From assembly GCA_934633695.1 (NCBI GenBank), contig CAKTYT010000013.1, positions 1-51,475 on the forward strand: a DNA stretch of 51,475 nucleotides. Reading direction: 5' to 3'. Under the pieces are notes generated by a model, which worked only from the letters and a program-made list of their open reading frames with translations, searched no databases and was not told the DNA's origin. Below, piece by piece: positions 22,801 through 31,672 of this stretch. Every line of letters begins with the position of its first letter. Position 1 is the first letter of the stretch. Source of the DNA: an uncultured Clostridia bacterium. GTDB lineage: Bacteria; Bacillota; Clostridia; Christensenellales; CAG-138. Position numbers and translations under genes: made by a program.

Positions 22801-25800
22801 ATGAAGAAAATTCTTGCACTTGTCATGGCAGTCGCAATGGTAATTTCTATTGTTACCGTTCCTGTGATGGCAGAAAAGAATGACCCCACGGCTTCAATAT
22901 CCCAGGGTCAGTCTTCAAACCAGGTTCAGCCTGCTGACGCTGCAAACCTCGATGAGGCTCTCAACGTCACCGGCGGCAACCTCACTTTCACAACCGAAGG
23001 CGATTATCCTTGGGTTGTCGAAGGCGATTACGCAAAGAGCACCAACGTTAACGTTGCAAGCTCAACTTCCTCTGTAACTACTGTTGTTACAGCAGTTGAA
23101 GGCGACATCGTCCAGTTCGATTTTGAGTCCTTCGGCGAAGGCTCCAGCTTCGTTTGGGACGGTCTTGAGTTCTACGTAGACGGCACCAAGATCATCTCCT
23201 GGTCGAGAGTCGAAGATTGGACCACCTATACCTACGGTCTTACCGCAGGTGAGCATACCCTCACTTGGACTTACAAGAAGGATAGCTCCGTTGACAAGCC
23301 CGGCGACTATGCTGCTCTTGACAACGTATACGTTGGCGAACCCGTTCATCCCGCAAGTGTTGAAGTTCAGCCCGTCAGTGTTCCTGCAGGCCGTCGTGCT
23401 CGCGTTGAGTACACCGTTCTCCCCGCAGAAACTTTCGATAAGAGCGTAACCTTCTCCACTGCAGATGCAAGCGTAGCAACCGTTGATGCAAACGGTTATG
23501 TAACCGGCGTTGCAGAAGGCACCACCACCGTTACCGTCACCACCGTTGACGGCGGCGTGACCGGTACCGCAACCGTTACCGTAACCGAAGCTGTTCCCAC
23601 AGTTTACCTCGAAGGTTACATGGCATACGATCCCAATGGTACTTCCTCTATCTGGGGCCGTTTCGCAGATTACGATCCTTCCGCTGTTGAGAACCTCGGT
23701 GAAATGCCCTCCACCTTTGCTGCTGCATTCGCAGGCGGCAATGTCTACGGCTATCTGTATGACAGCACCACCAACGATACTCGCTTCTACATCATGGACG
23801 AAGCAACCCACACTGTTACCTACCCCGGCACCAGTGCTGGCCGTACCGTTGTTGCTATGGCTTATGACTACAGCTCCGACACCATGTACGCTATCGCATC
23901 CAACGATGCTAATGGTCGTTCCATCTACACCGTCAACCTCGCAATCGGTACTCTTACCGAGGTTGCAGCACTTGACGCAGGTGCAGATACCATCATGACC
24001 CTCGCAATCGACGGCGAAGGCAATGCATACGGTGTTTCCTATGCTGACCCCGGTCCCTCCAACTTCTACAGCATCAACCTCGAAACCGGTGCTTGCACCT
24101 TTGTAGGTTCCACCGGCCTCGGCGTTAAGTATGTTCAGGCAATGACTTGGGATCATAACACTGATCAGCTCTTCTGGGCACAGTATTATGATGCAACCAA
24201 CAACGGCCTTTACATTGTTGATCCCGCAACCGGTGCTTGCACTGAATGCGGTCCCATCGGCACCGGTGCTGAAGTTGTTTGCCTCTATGTTGTAAACAAT
24301 CTTCCCATTGCTCCCATCGAAATGCCTGACTTCACCGTAACCTTTGTTGATGGTCTCACCAATGAAACCATTGCAACCACTATCGTTGAAGGCGGCACCG
24401 TAGTTCCCGAATCCGCATTCCCCGAGCCTCCCGTACACGAAGGCTACGAGTTCACCGGCTGGAACTACAACAATGCTCCCGTTTACAGCGACATCACCAT
24501 CAAGGCACAGTATCGTGATCCTAACGCTACCACCGCTACCATCGTATTCATGGCTGACGACGTATGGGGCGACGGTTCCGGTTATCAGATGCTCCTTGAC
24601 TCCACTCACTCCCTCTATGGCACTGTCATCCCCGCATCCGGTCCTCTGACCAGCAGCGGCAATGCACCCGACGGTCTCTACGATAGCTTCGACTATAAGA
24701 TTCCCGAGAATGCAGATGGCAACCTCAATACCTCCAACATGGTTTGCGGCGGCCAGGTAACTATCGAAGTTCCCGCAGGCGTTTATGACTGGTGTATTGC
24801 TAACCCCACTCCCGGCGACCGCATCTGGATCGCATCCGAGCAGGGTAATGTAGGCGGACGTCAGGACGATTACGAGTTCGAAGCAGGCAAGACCTACACC
24901 TTCCACGTATATCGTTCCGGTGATTACGATGCAACCGACGTTGAAATCTCCAATGGCGGCGGCAACACCACTCCCGAACCCGGCATTCCCACTCCCGAAC
25001 CCGGCACCCCCACTCCCAACCCCACCCCCGCACCCGGCGGTGACATCATTTGGGACTTTGAGCAGGATCCCTTCGCTCAGGGCTTCACCATGAACGACCA
25101 GGATGGCGACGGTCAAAACTGGCAGTGGAACTATGGCAACGAAGCACCCGAACCTCACGGCGGTATCGGTGTCATGTACTCCAACTCCTACATCAACTAT
25201 GTAGGACCCCTCACTCCTGATAACTGGCTCGTAACCCCCGCATTCACTGCAGGCAACACGATCTCCTTCTACATGAAGGGTCAGGATCCCGATTATCCCG
25301 CAGAGCCCATCGGTGTATACGTATCCACCGATAACGGTACGACCTGGAGCAGCGAACTCGGTTACTTCGTAGGTACCGGCAGCTACGTTCAGAACACCGT
25401 TGACATCTCTGCATACGCAGGTCAGACCATTAAGGTTGCATTCCGTCACTACAACGTAACCGACATGTTCATCGTAAACCTCGATGACATCGCAGTTGTC
25501 GGCGGCGGCGTAACTCCTCCCGATCCCACTCCCAATCCCACTCCCGTTCCCGGCAGCATCGTATTCGCAGTTGAAGACGTTACTGTCAATGCAGGCGAAA
25601 GCGTTGTTGTTCCCGTAACCATCTCCGGTGATTACGAGGCACACATCCTCAACCTCCAGGTTAACTACGATGAAAATGCATTCACCGCAGAAGTAGCTCG
25701 TGGTGCTGTTCTCGAAGCAGCTGCAAACCTCGGCGGTACTGTTATCTGCTCCAACCAGATCGCAGGCTCCATCCGTATCGGCGTTATGATGCCCGAATCC

Positions 25801-28800
25801 GCATTCAGCGGCAGCGGCGTCCTCGCTAACGTAACCCTCACCGCAGCAGCAAATGCAACCGGTGCTCATCCCATCGAGATCGTTGTTACCGAGTTCAGGT
25901 ACTTCCCCGTTGGCGGCGAAGTCGTTGACCTGCCCGCAGCAGTTCAGAACGGCACCGTAACCATTGGCGGCGGCAGCACCCCCGGCGGCGATGTTGCTTG
26001 GGGCTTCGAAGAAGATCCCTTCGCACAGGGCTGGACAATTCGTGATGACGACGGCGACGGCTATAACTGGCTGTGGACCGCAAACGAGGCTTCCAACTAC
26101 TCTCCCTATGAAGGCCAGTGGTGCATGACTTCCGCTTCCTACATCAACGATGGCTTCGGCGGCGGCACTCCTGTAACTCCCGATAACTGGCTCATCAGCC
26201 CAGAATTCGTAGGCGGCGGCACCGCAACCTACTGGTTCGCAGGTCAGGATCCCGATTATGCAGCAGAAGCTTTTGGTGTTTACGTAATTGCAAACGGTCA
26301 GGCAAGCGAAGAGCTGAACCACCATGTTGCATCCGGAACCTACCAGCAGGGCAGTGTTGACCTCAGTGCATACGCAGGTCAGACCATTAAGCTTGCATTC
26401 CGTCACTATGGCATCACCGACATGTTCATGCTGAACCTCGACCTCGTTGAAGTTACCAGCGGCGGCGTAACTCCTCCCGATCCCACTCCTGTTCCCACCC
26501 CCGTTCCCCCCACTCCCGAACCCGGCGTTGGCATCATTTGGGACTTTGAGCAGGACCCCTTCGCTCAGGGCTTCACCATGAACGACCAGGATGGCGACGG
26601 TCAAAACTGGCAGTGGAACTATGGCAACGAAGCACCCGAACCTCACGGCGGTATCGGTGTCATGTACTCCAACTCCTACATCAACTATGTAGGACCCCTC
26701 ACTCCTGATAACTGGCTCGTAACCCCCGCATTCACTGCAGGCAACACGATCTCCTTCTACATGAAGGGTCAGGATCCCGATTATCCCGCAGAGCCCATCG
26801 GTGTATACGTATCCACCGATAACGGTACGACCTGGAGCAGCGAACTCGGTTACTTCGTAGGTACCGGCAGCTACGTTCAGAACACCGTTGACATCTCTGC
26901 ATACGCAGGTCAGACCATTAAGGTTGCATTCCGTCACTACAACGTAACCGACATGTTCATCGTAAACCTCGATGACATCGAAGTTACCAGCGGCGGCGTA
27001 ACTCCTCCCGATCCCACTCCCGATCCCACTCCCGATCCCACTCCCGTTCCCACTCCCGTTCCCGGTGACGAAGCACAGCTTTACGGCTACATTGCATACG
27101 ATCCTTCCGGTGCATACGGCATGTGGGGTACCTTCTCCAGCAGCAATCCCGGTAACGTAACTGCCCTCGGTGCAATGGATAACACCTTTGCAGCAGAATT
27201 TGCAGGCGGCAATGTCTATGGTTACACCTATGACACTAAGGAGTTCTACATTGTAGACACCAACACCTGGCAGAGCAGAATCGCTGGTATATCCGTTGCT
27301 CCCGCACTGGTCATTGATATGGCATATGACCATTCAACCCAGACCATGTACGCTATCGTAGCTCCCGATCCCGAGACCAGCGACGATCGCAACCTCTGCA
27401 CAGTTAACCTCCTGAACGGTGAGCTTACCACTGTTGGCACTATCGATGCTCTTGCGATGAACCTCTCCATCAGCACCGACGGTCACGCATACGTAATCAC
27501 CTACGGCGAGCCCGCAACTCTCTGCAGCCTCAACCTTACCGATGCTTCCACCACTCTGATTGGTTCCACCGGTATGAACCTCAACTATGTACAGGGTGCA
27601 ACTTGGGACCACAACACCAACAGGCTCTATTGGGCACAGTACTATGACGATGGCACCAACGGCCTCTGCGTTGTAGATACCAACACCGGTGCTGCAACCA
27701 TGCTCGGTACTATTGGCGGCGGTGCTGAGGTAGTCGGTCTGTTCACCATGAACAACCTCACTGTAGAAATCCCCGAACCCGGTAACGTCACTGTTACCTT
27801 CGTTGACGGCGTTGATGGTGCAACCCTCGGCTCCTTCACCGTAGAAGCAGGTACCGTCCTTGATCCCGCTGACTTCCCCGCAGTTCCCGAACATGAAGGC
27901 CTCGTCTTCACCGGTTGGGACTACAACGGTGCAGCAGTTTGGGCAGACCTCACCATAACCGCTAAGTACAGAGATCCCAACGCAGCTGCTTGGTTCTTCG
28001 AAGAAGATCCCTATGCAGATGGTTGGACTCGCAACGATGCTGACGGCGACGGTTACAATTGGGAATGGGCTTATGAAGTAGGTCTCGATGCATTCGAAGG
28101 TCTCGGTCTCATGAACTCCGCTTCCTACATCAACTACATGGGTGCTCTCACTCCTGATAACTGGCTCATCAGCCCCGCATTCAATGCAGGCAACGAAGTA
28201 ACCTTCTACATGAAGGGTCAGGATCCCGATTGGGCAGCAGAAGTTGTTACCACCTACGTTTCTAACGACGGCGGTGCAAACTGGTTCGAAGATGACACTA
28301 TCGTTGCAACCGGTGTTTACACTCAGTACAGCATCGATACCAGTGATTTCGCAGGTCAGACCATCATGATCGCATTCCGTCACCATGATGTAACCGACAT
28401 GTTCTCCGTCGACATTGACCAGGTTGAATCTGTCGGCGGCGGTTCTACCCCCACTCCCACTCCCGAAATCACTCCCGAACCCACTCCCGAACCCACTCCC
28501 ACTCCCGAGATCACTCCCGATCCCGATGCAGTTCAGGTATCCATGGGTAGTGTATACGCAATGCCCGGTCAGGAAGTACAGCTCACTCTGAACTTCGCAA
28601 ACGATCAGGACTACGCTGCACACGCACTGAATGTTCAGGTCGATTACGATGCAAGCGTTCTCTCCATCGTCAACGTTGAGAGGAATGGCGTTCTCGCAGA
28701 AGCTGCAGACCTCGGCGGTACTGTAATCCTTGATTACACCACCATCGAAGGCTCTATCCGCCTCGGCGTCATGATGCCTATGGACGGCTTCCATCCCAAT

Positions 28801-29214
28801 GGTGATGTCTACACTGTAACCTTCCGCGTAAGCGAAGATGCAGCTGAAGGCACCGTTCTCCCCATCGCTATCACGGTTAACGAACTCTCCTACATGCCTC
28901 TCGGTGGCACTGCAACCGCAATCCCCACCCAGGTAACTAATGGTCAGATCACCGTAGGCGAAGAAGCTCCCACTCCCACTCCTGAGATCACTCCCGAACC
29001 CGGCGAGCCCACTCCCGAACCCGGTGAGCCCACTCCCGAACCCGGCGAGCCCACTCCCGAACCCGGCGAGCCCACTCCCGAACCCGGCGAGCCCACTCCC
29101 GAACCCACGACTCCTCCCACTCCTCCCACCGGTACGATCACTCTTGTCGGTGCAGGTCTGGTAGCAGTTCTTGCAGGTGCAGGCGTTGTTCTCTTCAGGA
29201 AGAAGGAAGACTAA
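22801..29214 (+). CDS. Giant secreted scaffold/adhesin: cohesins, cleaved-adhesin and DUF2436 modules, TPPTG tail
   Basis: A 2137-residue surface protein. Modules by residue: signal peptide 1-23; beta-sandwich module ending ALDNVYVGEP 50-182; Big_2-like Ig 182-264; propeller-like repeats 266-506; InlB B-repeat-like (EGYEFTGWNYNNAPVYSDIT) 512-572; gingipain-type DUF2436 (VWGDGSGYQMLLD, GVYDWCIANP, YEFEAGKTYTFHV) 576-717; cleaved adhesin 749-903; cohesin-like 919-1056; cleaved adhesins 1062-1221 and 1243-1400; second propeller 1423-1662; InlB-like 1663-1728; fourth cleaved adhesin 1729-1881; second cohesin-like 1909-2055; Pro-Glu linker; TPPTG, hydrophobic helix, RKKED. The adhesin modules share GDGxNW, LTPDNWL, GQDPDY and AFRHxxxTDMF with gingipain/HagA adhesins. 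The cohesins share GSIRxGVMMP. Start 22801 follows GGAAGGAG. Codon use is very biased, suggesting high expression. Confidence 0.85.
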   Translation: MKKILALVMAVAMVISIVTVPVMAEKNDPTASISQGQSSNQVQPADAANLDEALNVTGGNLTFTTEGDYPWVVEGDYAKSTNVNVASSTSSVTTVVTAVEGDIVQFDFESFGEGSSFVWDGLEFYVDGTKIISWSRVEDWTTYTYGLTAGEHTLTWTYKKDSSVDKPGDYAALDNVYVGEPVHPASVEVQPVSVPAGRRARVEYTVLPAETFDKSVTFSTADASVATVDANGYVTGVAEGTTTVTVTTVDGGVTGTATVTVTEAVPTVYLEGYMAYDPNGTSSIWGRFADYDPSAVENLGEMPSTFAAAFAGGNVYGYLYDSTTNDTRFYIMDEATHTVTYPGTSAGRTVVAMAYDYSSDTMYAIASNDANGRSIYTVNLAIGTLTEVAALDAGADTIMTLAIDGEGNAYGVSYADPGPSNFYSINLETGACTFVGSTGLGVKYVQAMTWDHNTDQLFWAQYYDATNNGLYIVDPATGACTECGPIGTGAEVVCLYVVNNLPIAPIEMPDFTVTFVDGLTNETIATTIVEGGTVVPESAFPEPPVHEGYEFTGWNYNNAPVYSDITIKAQYRDPNATTATIVFMADDVWGDGSGYQMLLDSTHSLYGTVIPASGPLTSSGNAPDGLYDSFDYKIPENADGNLNTSNMVCGGQVTIEVPAGVYDWCIANPTPGDRIWIASEQGNVGGRQDDYEFEAGKTYTFHVYRSGDYDATDVEISNGGGNTTPEPGIPTPEPGTPTPNPTPAPGGDIIWDFEQDPFAQGFTMNDQDGDGQNWQWNYGNEAPEPHGGIGVMYSNSYINYVGPLTPDNWLVTPAFTAGNTISFYMKGQDPDYPAEPIGVYVSTDNGTTWSSELGYFVGTGSYVQNTVDISAYAGQTIKVAFRHYNVTDMFIVNLDDIAVVGGGVTPPDPTPNPTPVPGSIVFAVEDVTVNAGESVVVPVTISGDYEAHILNLQVNYDENAFTAEVARGAVLEAAANLGGTVICSNQIAGSIRIGVMMPESAFSGSGVLANVTLTAAANATGAHPIEIVVTEFRYFPVGGEVVDLPAAVQNGTVTIGGGSTPGGDVAWGFEEDPFAQGWTIRDDDGDGYNWLWTANEASNYSPYEGQWCMTSASYINDGFGGGTPVTPDNWLISPEFVGGGTATYWFAGQDPDYAAEAFGVYVIANGQASEELNHHVASGTYQQGSVDLSAYAGQTIKLAFRHYGITDMFMLNLDLVEVTSGGVTPPDPTPVPTPVPPTPEPGVGIIWDFEQDPFAQGFTMNDQDGDGQNWQWNYGNEAPEPHGGIGVMYSNSYINYVGPLTPDNWLVTPAFTAGNTISFYMKGQDPDYPAEPIGVYVSTDNGTTWSSELGYFVGTGSYVQNTVDISAYAGQTIKVAFRHYNVTDMFIVNLDDIEVTSGGVTPPDPTPDPTPDPTPVPTPVPGDEAQLYGYIAYDPSGAYGMWGTFSSSNPGNVTALGAMDNTFAAEFAGGNVYGYTYDTKEFYIVDTNTWQSRIAGISVAPALVIDMAYDHSTQTMYAIVAPDPETSDDRNLCTVNLLNGELTTVGTIDALAMNLSISTDGHAYVITYGEPATLCSLNLTDASTTLIGSTGMNLNYVQGATWDHNTNRLYWAQYYDDGTNGLCVVDTNTGAATMLGTIGGGAEVVGLFTMNNLTVEIPEPGNVTVTFVDGVDGATLGSFTVEAGTVLDPADFPAVPEHEGLVFTGWDYNGAAVWADLTITAKYRDPNAAAWFFEEDPYADGWTRNDADGDGYNWEWAYEVGLDAFEGLGLMNSASYINYMGALTPDNWLISPAFNAGNEVTFYMKGQDPDWAAEVVTTYVSNDGGANWFEDDTIVATGVYTQYSIDTSDFAGQTIMIAFRHHDVTDMFSVDIDQVESVGGGSTPTPTPEITPEPTPEPTPTPEITPDPDAVQVSMGSVYAMPGQEVQLTLNFANDQDYAAHALNVQVDYDASVLSIVNVERNGVLAEAADLGGTVILDYTTIEGSIRLGVMMPMDGFHPNGDVYTVTFRVSEDAAEGTVLPIAITVNELSYMPLGGTATAIPTQVTNGQITVGEEAPTPTPEITPEPGEPTPEPGEPTPEPGEPTPEPGEPTPEPGEPTPEPTTPPTPPTGTITLVGAGLVAVLAGAGVVLFRKKED
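25045..25492 (+). repeat. 448-bp near-identical direct repeat, copy 1 (cleaved-adhesin module)
   Basis: Encodes the first cleaved-adhesin module. Compared by eye with copy 2 at 26533-26980 (offset 1488), I found one mismatch, a silent T/C near the start. Confidence 0.9.
26533..26980 (+). repeat. 448-bp near-identical direct repeat, copy 2
   Basis: Encodes the third cleaved-adhesin module. The near identity, including third codon positions, points to recent duplication or gene conversion. Confidence 0.9.
28990..29094 (+). repeat. Five tandem 21-bp units coding a Pro-Glu-Gly linker
   Basis: Five head-to-tail copies of a 21-bp unit (28990, 29011, 29032, 29053, 29074), coding TPEPGEP each time. 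One copy has GGT where the others have GGC. It forms a wall-spanning linker before the TPPTG tail and is likely to vary in copy number. Confidence 0.9.
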
Positions 29215-29259
29215 TCACAACTGAGCAGTGATCATCGTAAGATGATAAGCTGACATGAA

Positions 29260-29294
29260 GAAGGAGCGGACAGTCCTTGTCCGCTCCTTTCTTG
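29260..29294 (+). terminator. Terminator of the giant gene
   Basis: A 12-bp stem (29261-29272 with 29279-29290, AAGGAGCGGACA) with a 6-nt loop, then a T-rich end. Confidence 0.85.
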
Positions 29295-29313
29295 TGTAAA
29301 AAAGATTCATATG

Positions 29314-29342
29314 TTGAATTTGGTCGAAAATGGGGGTATAAT
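29314..29342 (+). promoter_or_regulatory. Promoter of the YczE-like gene
   Basis: TTGAAT (29314-29319), 17-bp spacer, perfect TATAAT (29337-29342). Confidence 0.8.
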
Positions 29343-29377
29343 AGCCGAGTTGTCCAAAAAGATGAGGAGGAAACAAA

Positions 29378-30088
29378 GTGAGAAAGGGATCAGCAGAGAA
29401 AAAGATAAAGCTGTCAAGCGAGCTTGCGTATGTCCTGGCAATAATTTTGATGGCATTCTCAGTAGCAATGATAACAACGACTGATTTTGGAGTATCAATG
29501 ATCGTCGCCCCTGCATATATCTTAAGTCTGAAATGTAATGTGTTGACATTCGGGCAGAGCGAATACATAATACAGGGCATACTGTTTATTGCCCTCTGCA
29601 TAATTTTAAAGCGGATAAAGCCGATCTATTTTTGCTCATTTGCAACCTGCCTCGTTTACGGGGCAGTGCTTGATGCGTGGAGAACGATTGTACCGATATT
29701 TAATCCTGCAATCACGCCGACGGGGAGTTTGCCAATGGCAATGCGTATAGTTTTTTTCGTAATGGGAATGGTACTGACGAGCTTTTCGGTTGCATTGTTT
29801 TATAAGACCTACCTATATCCCCAAGTATACGATTTTTTTGTAAAGGCAGTGACGATACGCTATAATCTTGATGTCACAAAGTTCAAAATAAGGTTCGATT
29901 TTTCGTGCCTTGCAGCGGCATGTCTGCTCACCCTGATTTTCTTCGGCAAGTTCGTCGGTGTCGGGATCGGCACGGTAATCATGACAGCATTGAACGGCAT
30001 GATAATAGGTTTGTTTACCAAACTGCTTGACGAATATGTTGAATTTCGTCCTCTTTTTCCGAAAATTGAAAGAGCATTTCGGGTTTAA
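29378..30088 (+). CDS. YczE/DUF6198-like integral membrane protein
   Basis: A 236-residue protein with about five to six transmembrane helices. Helix 1 is ELAYVLAIILMAFSVAMITT, followed by the DFGVSMIVAPAYILSL turn typical of the YczE/YyaS/DUF6198 group. The function of the group is not established. The start is GTG at 29378 with GAGGAGG 7 nt upstream. It has its own promoter. Confidence 0.75.
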   Translation: MRKGSAEKKIKLSSELAYVLAIILMAFSVAMITTTDFGVSMIVAPAYILSLKCNVLTFGQSEYIIQGILFIALCIILKRIKPIYFCSFATCLVYGAVLDAWRTIVPIFNPAITPTGSLPMAMRIVFFVMGMVLTSFSVALFYKTYLYPQVYDFFVKAVTIRYNLDVTKFKIRFDFSCLAAACLLTLIFFGKFVGVGIGTVIMTALNGMIIGLFTKLLDEYVEFRPLFPKIERAFRV

Positions 30089-30113
30089 TGTACCCATTTT
30101 CACTTAAAAGGGC

Positions 30114-30142
30114 TTGAAACTCGAAACAAAAAATGCTATTAT
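30114..30142 (+). promoter_or_regulatory. Promoter of the M18 aminopeptidase gene
   Basis: TTGAAA (30114-30119), 17-bp spacer, TATTAT (30137-30142). Confidence 0.75.
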
Positions 30143-30190
30143 GATACTTGAAATAGGTTTGATAGTTCAACCCTTTAATCGGAGGATAAA

Positions 30191-31573
30191 ATGGAAAGAA
30201 AAATTGCGTGGAACACTTATTCCGCAGAGGACTTTGCATCCATCGATGCGATTTCCAATGAGTATTTTGCATATCTCGACAACGGTAAAACCGAGCGTGA
30301 ATGCGTAATTGAAACAATCGAAATGGCTGAAAAGAAAGGTTATCGCTGCCTTGAGACAGTCATTGCAAACGGCGAAAAGCTCAACGCAGGCGACGCTGTT
30401 TATTCTAACTGCATGGGCAAAGCGATCATGCTCTTCAAAATCGGTAAGCAGCCCCTTGAAAAGGGTATCAACATTGTCGGTGCACACATTGACTCGCCCC
30501 GCATGGACCTCAAGCAGAACCCCCTGTATGAGGACACCGGCATTGCATACCTCGATACACATTATTACGGCGGCATTAAAAAGTATCAGTGGGTTACGCT
30601 GCCCCTCGCACTTCACGGTGTCGTTGCAAAGAAGGACGGTACTCTTGTCAACATAGTTATCGGCGAAGATCCGAAGGATCCGGTTGTCGGCATTTCCGAT
30701 CTTCTGATCCACCTTTCAGCTGACCAGCTCAGTAAGAAAGCCTCGGTCGTTATCGAGGGTGAGGAACTGAACGTTATCATCGGCAGCCGTCCCATTGAGA
30801 CTGAGGACAAGGAGGCTGTTAAGGCCAACATGCTTGGCATACTCAAAGAGAAGTACGGTATCGAGGAGGAGGATTTCCTTTCTGCTGAAATTGAAGTCGT
30901 TCCCGCAGGTCCGACTCGCGACTTTGGTCTCGACCGCAGCATGATTCTCGGCTACGGCCATGATGATCGTGTTTGTGCATATGCCTCCGTCAATGCAATT
31001 CTCAGCATTGAAGAGGTTCCCGAGTATACCTGCTGCTGTGTTCTTGCCGATAAGGAAGAGATAGGTTCAGTCGGTGCTACCGGCATGAGTGCAAAATACT
31101 TTGAAAACGCAGTTGCAGAGCTTATCAATCTCTGCGGAGAATATTCGGATCTTACCCTTCGCAGGGCATTGAAGGCTTGCCGTATGCTTTCTTGCGACGT
31201 CAGTGCAGGTTACGATCCCAATTTTGCAGGCGTATTTGAACGCAAGAACTCTGCCTACCTCGGCAAGGGTGTTTGCTTCAACAAGTATACCGGTTCCCGC
31301 GGTAAGGGAGGTTCAAACGATGCAAATGCCGAATACATCGGCAGACTCCGCAAGCTCATGGATGATGCAAACGTAAACTTCCAGACTGCTGAACTCGGTA
31401 AGGTTGATCAGGGCGGCGGAGGAACCATCGCATACATTTGTGCTCTCTACGGCATGGAAGTTATCGACAGTGGTGTTGCAGTGCTTTCAATGCACGCTCC
31501 GTGGGAGATTATCTCCAAGGCAGACCTTTACGAGGCTGTCAAGGCTTACAGAGCATTTATGCTCAACGCGTAA
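30191..31573 (+). CDS. M18 family zinc aminopeptidase
   Basis: A 460-residue cytosolic metallopeptidase of the aspartyl aminopeptidase family (M18, as ApeB/PepM18). Zinc-site signatures: VGAHIDSPRMDLKQNP (about 95-110; His-x-Asp), GYGHDDRVCAYA (about 255-266; bridging Asp), DKEEIGSVGATGM (about 284-296; Glu-Glu), and the last His in LSMHAPWEIISKADLYEAV (about 434-452). It removes N-terminal residues, often acidic ones, from peptides and probably forms a dodecamer. The start follows GGAGG by 5 nt. Monocistronic. Confidence 0.93.
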   Translation: MERKIAWNTYSAEDFASIDAISNEYFAYLDNGKTERECVIETIEMAEKKGYRCLETVIANGEKLNAGDAVYSNCMGKAIMLFKIGKQPLEKGINIVGAHIDSPRMDLKQNPLYEDTGIAYLDTHYYGGIKKYQWVTLPLALHGVVAKKDGTLVNIVIGEDPKDPVVGISDLLIHLSADQLSKKASVVIEGEELNVIIGSRPIETEDKEAVKANMLGILKEKYGIEEEDFLSAEIEVVPAGPTRDFGLDRSMILGYGHDDRVCAYASVNAILSIEEVPEYTCCCVLADKEEIGSVGATGMSAKYFENAVAELINLCGEYSDLTLRRALKACRMLSCDVSAGYDPNFAGVFERKNSAYLGKGVCFNKYTGSRGKGGSNDANAEYIGRLRKLMDDANVNFQTAELGKVDQGGGGTIAYICALYGMEVIDSGVAVLSMHAPWEIISKADLYEAVKAYRAFMLNA

Positions 31574-31620
31574 ATCGAAATTGTGCAGCACTCGATGATC
31601 GTTTTTCATCGTTAGGCCTA

Positions 31621-31659
31621 AAAATAAGGAATCGTCCGTTCGAACGGTTCCTTATTTTT
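31621..31659. terminator. Bidirectional terminator between the aminopeptidase and murC
   Basis: A long inverted repeat (AAATAAGGAA... with ...TTCCTTATTT) around a TTCG loop, with A and T flanks, placed between two converging genes. Confidence 0.85.
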
Positions 31660-31672
31660 GTACTCAAAAGAT

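Noticed and set aside
23062..27333. 1423-codon open frame on the minus strand inside the scaffold gene
   Set aside because: It mirrors the biased codons and repeats of the real gene, has no ribosome site or recognisable domain, and is Cys/Gly/Val-rich in a way typical of a shadow frame.
27334..28794. 486-codon open frame on the minus strand
   Set aside because: Same cause; the plus-strand frame has clear modules here.
28990..29094. CRISPR-like array from the 21-bp units
   Set aside because: The units are directly adjacent without spacers and lie in frame as a protein linker.
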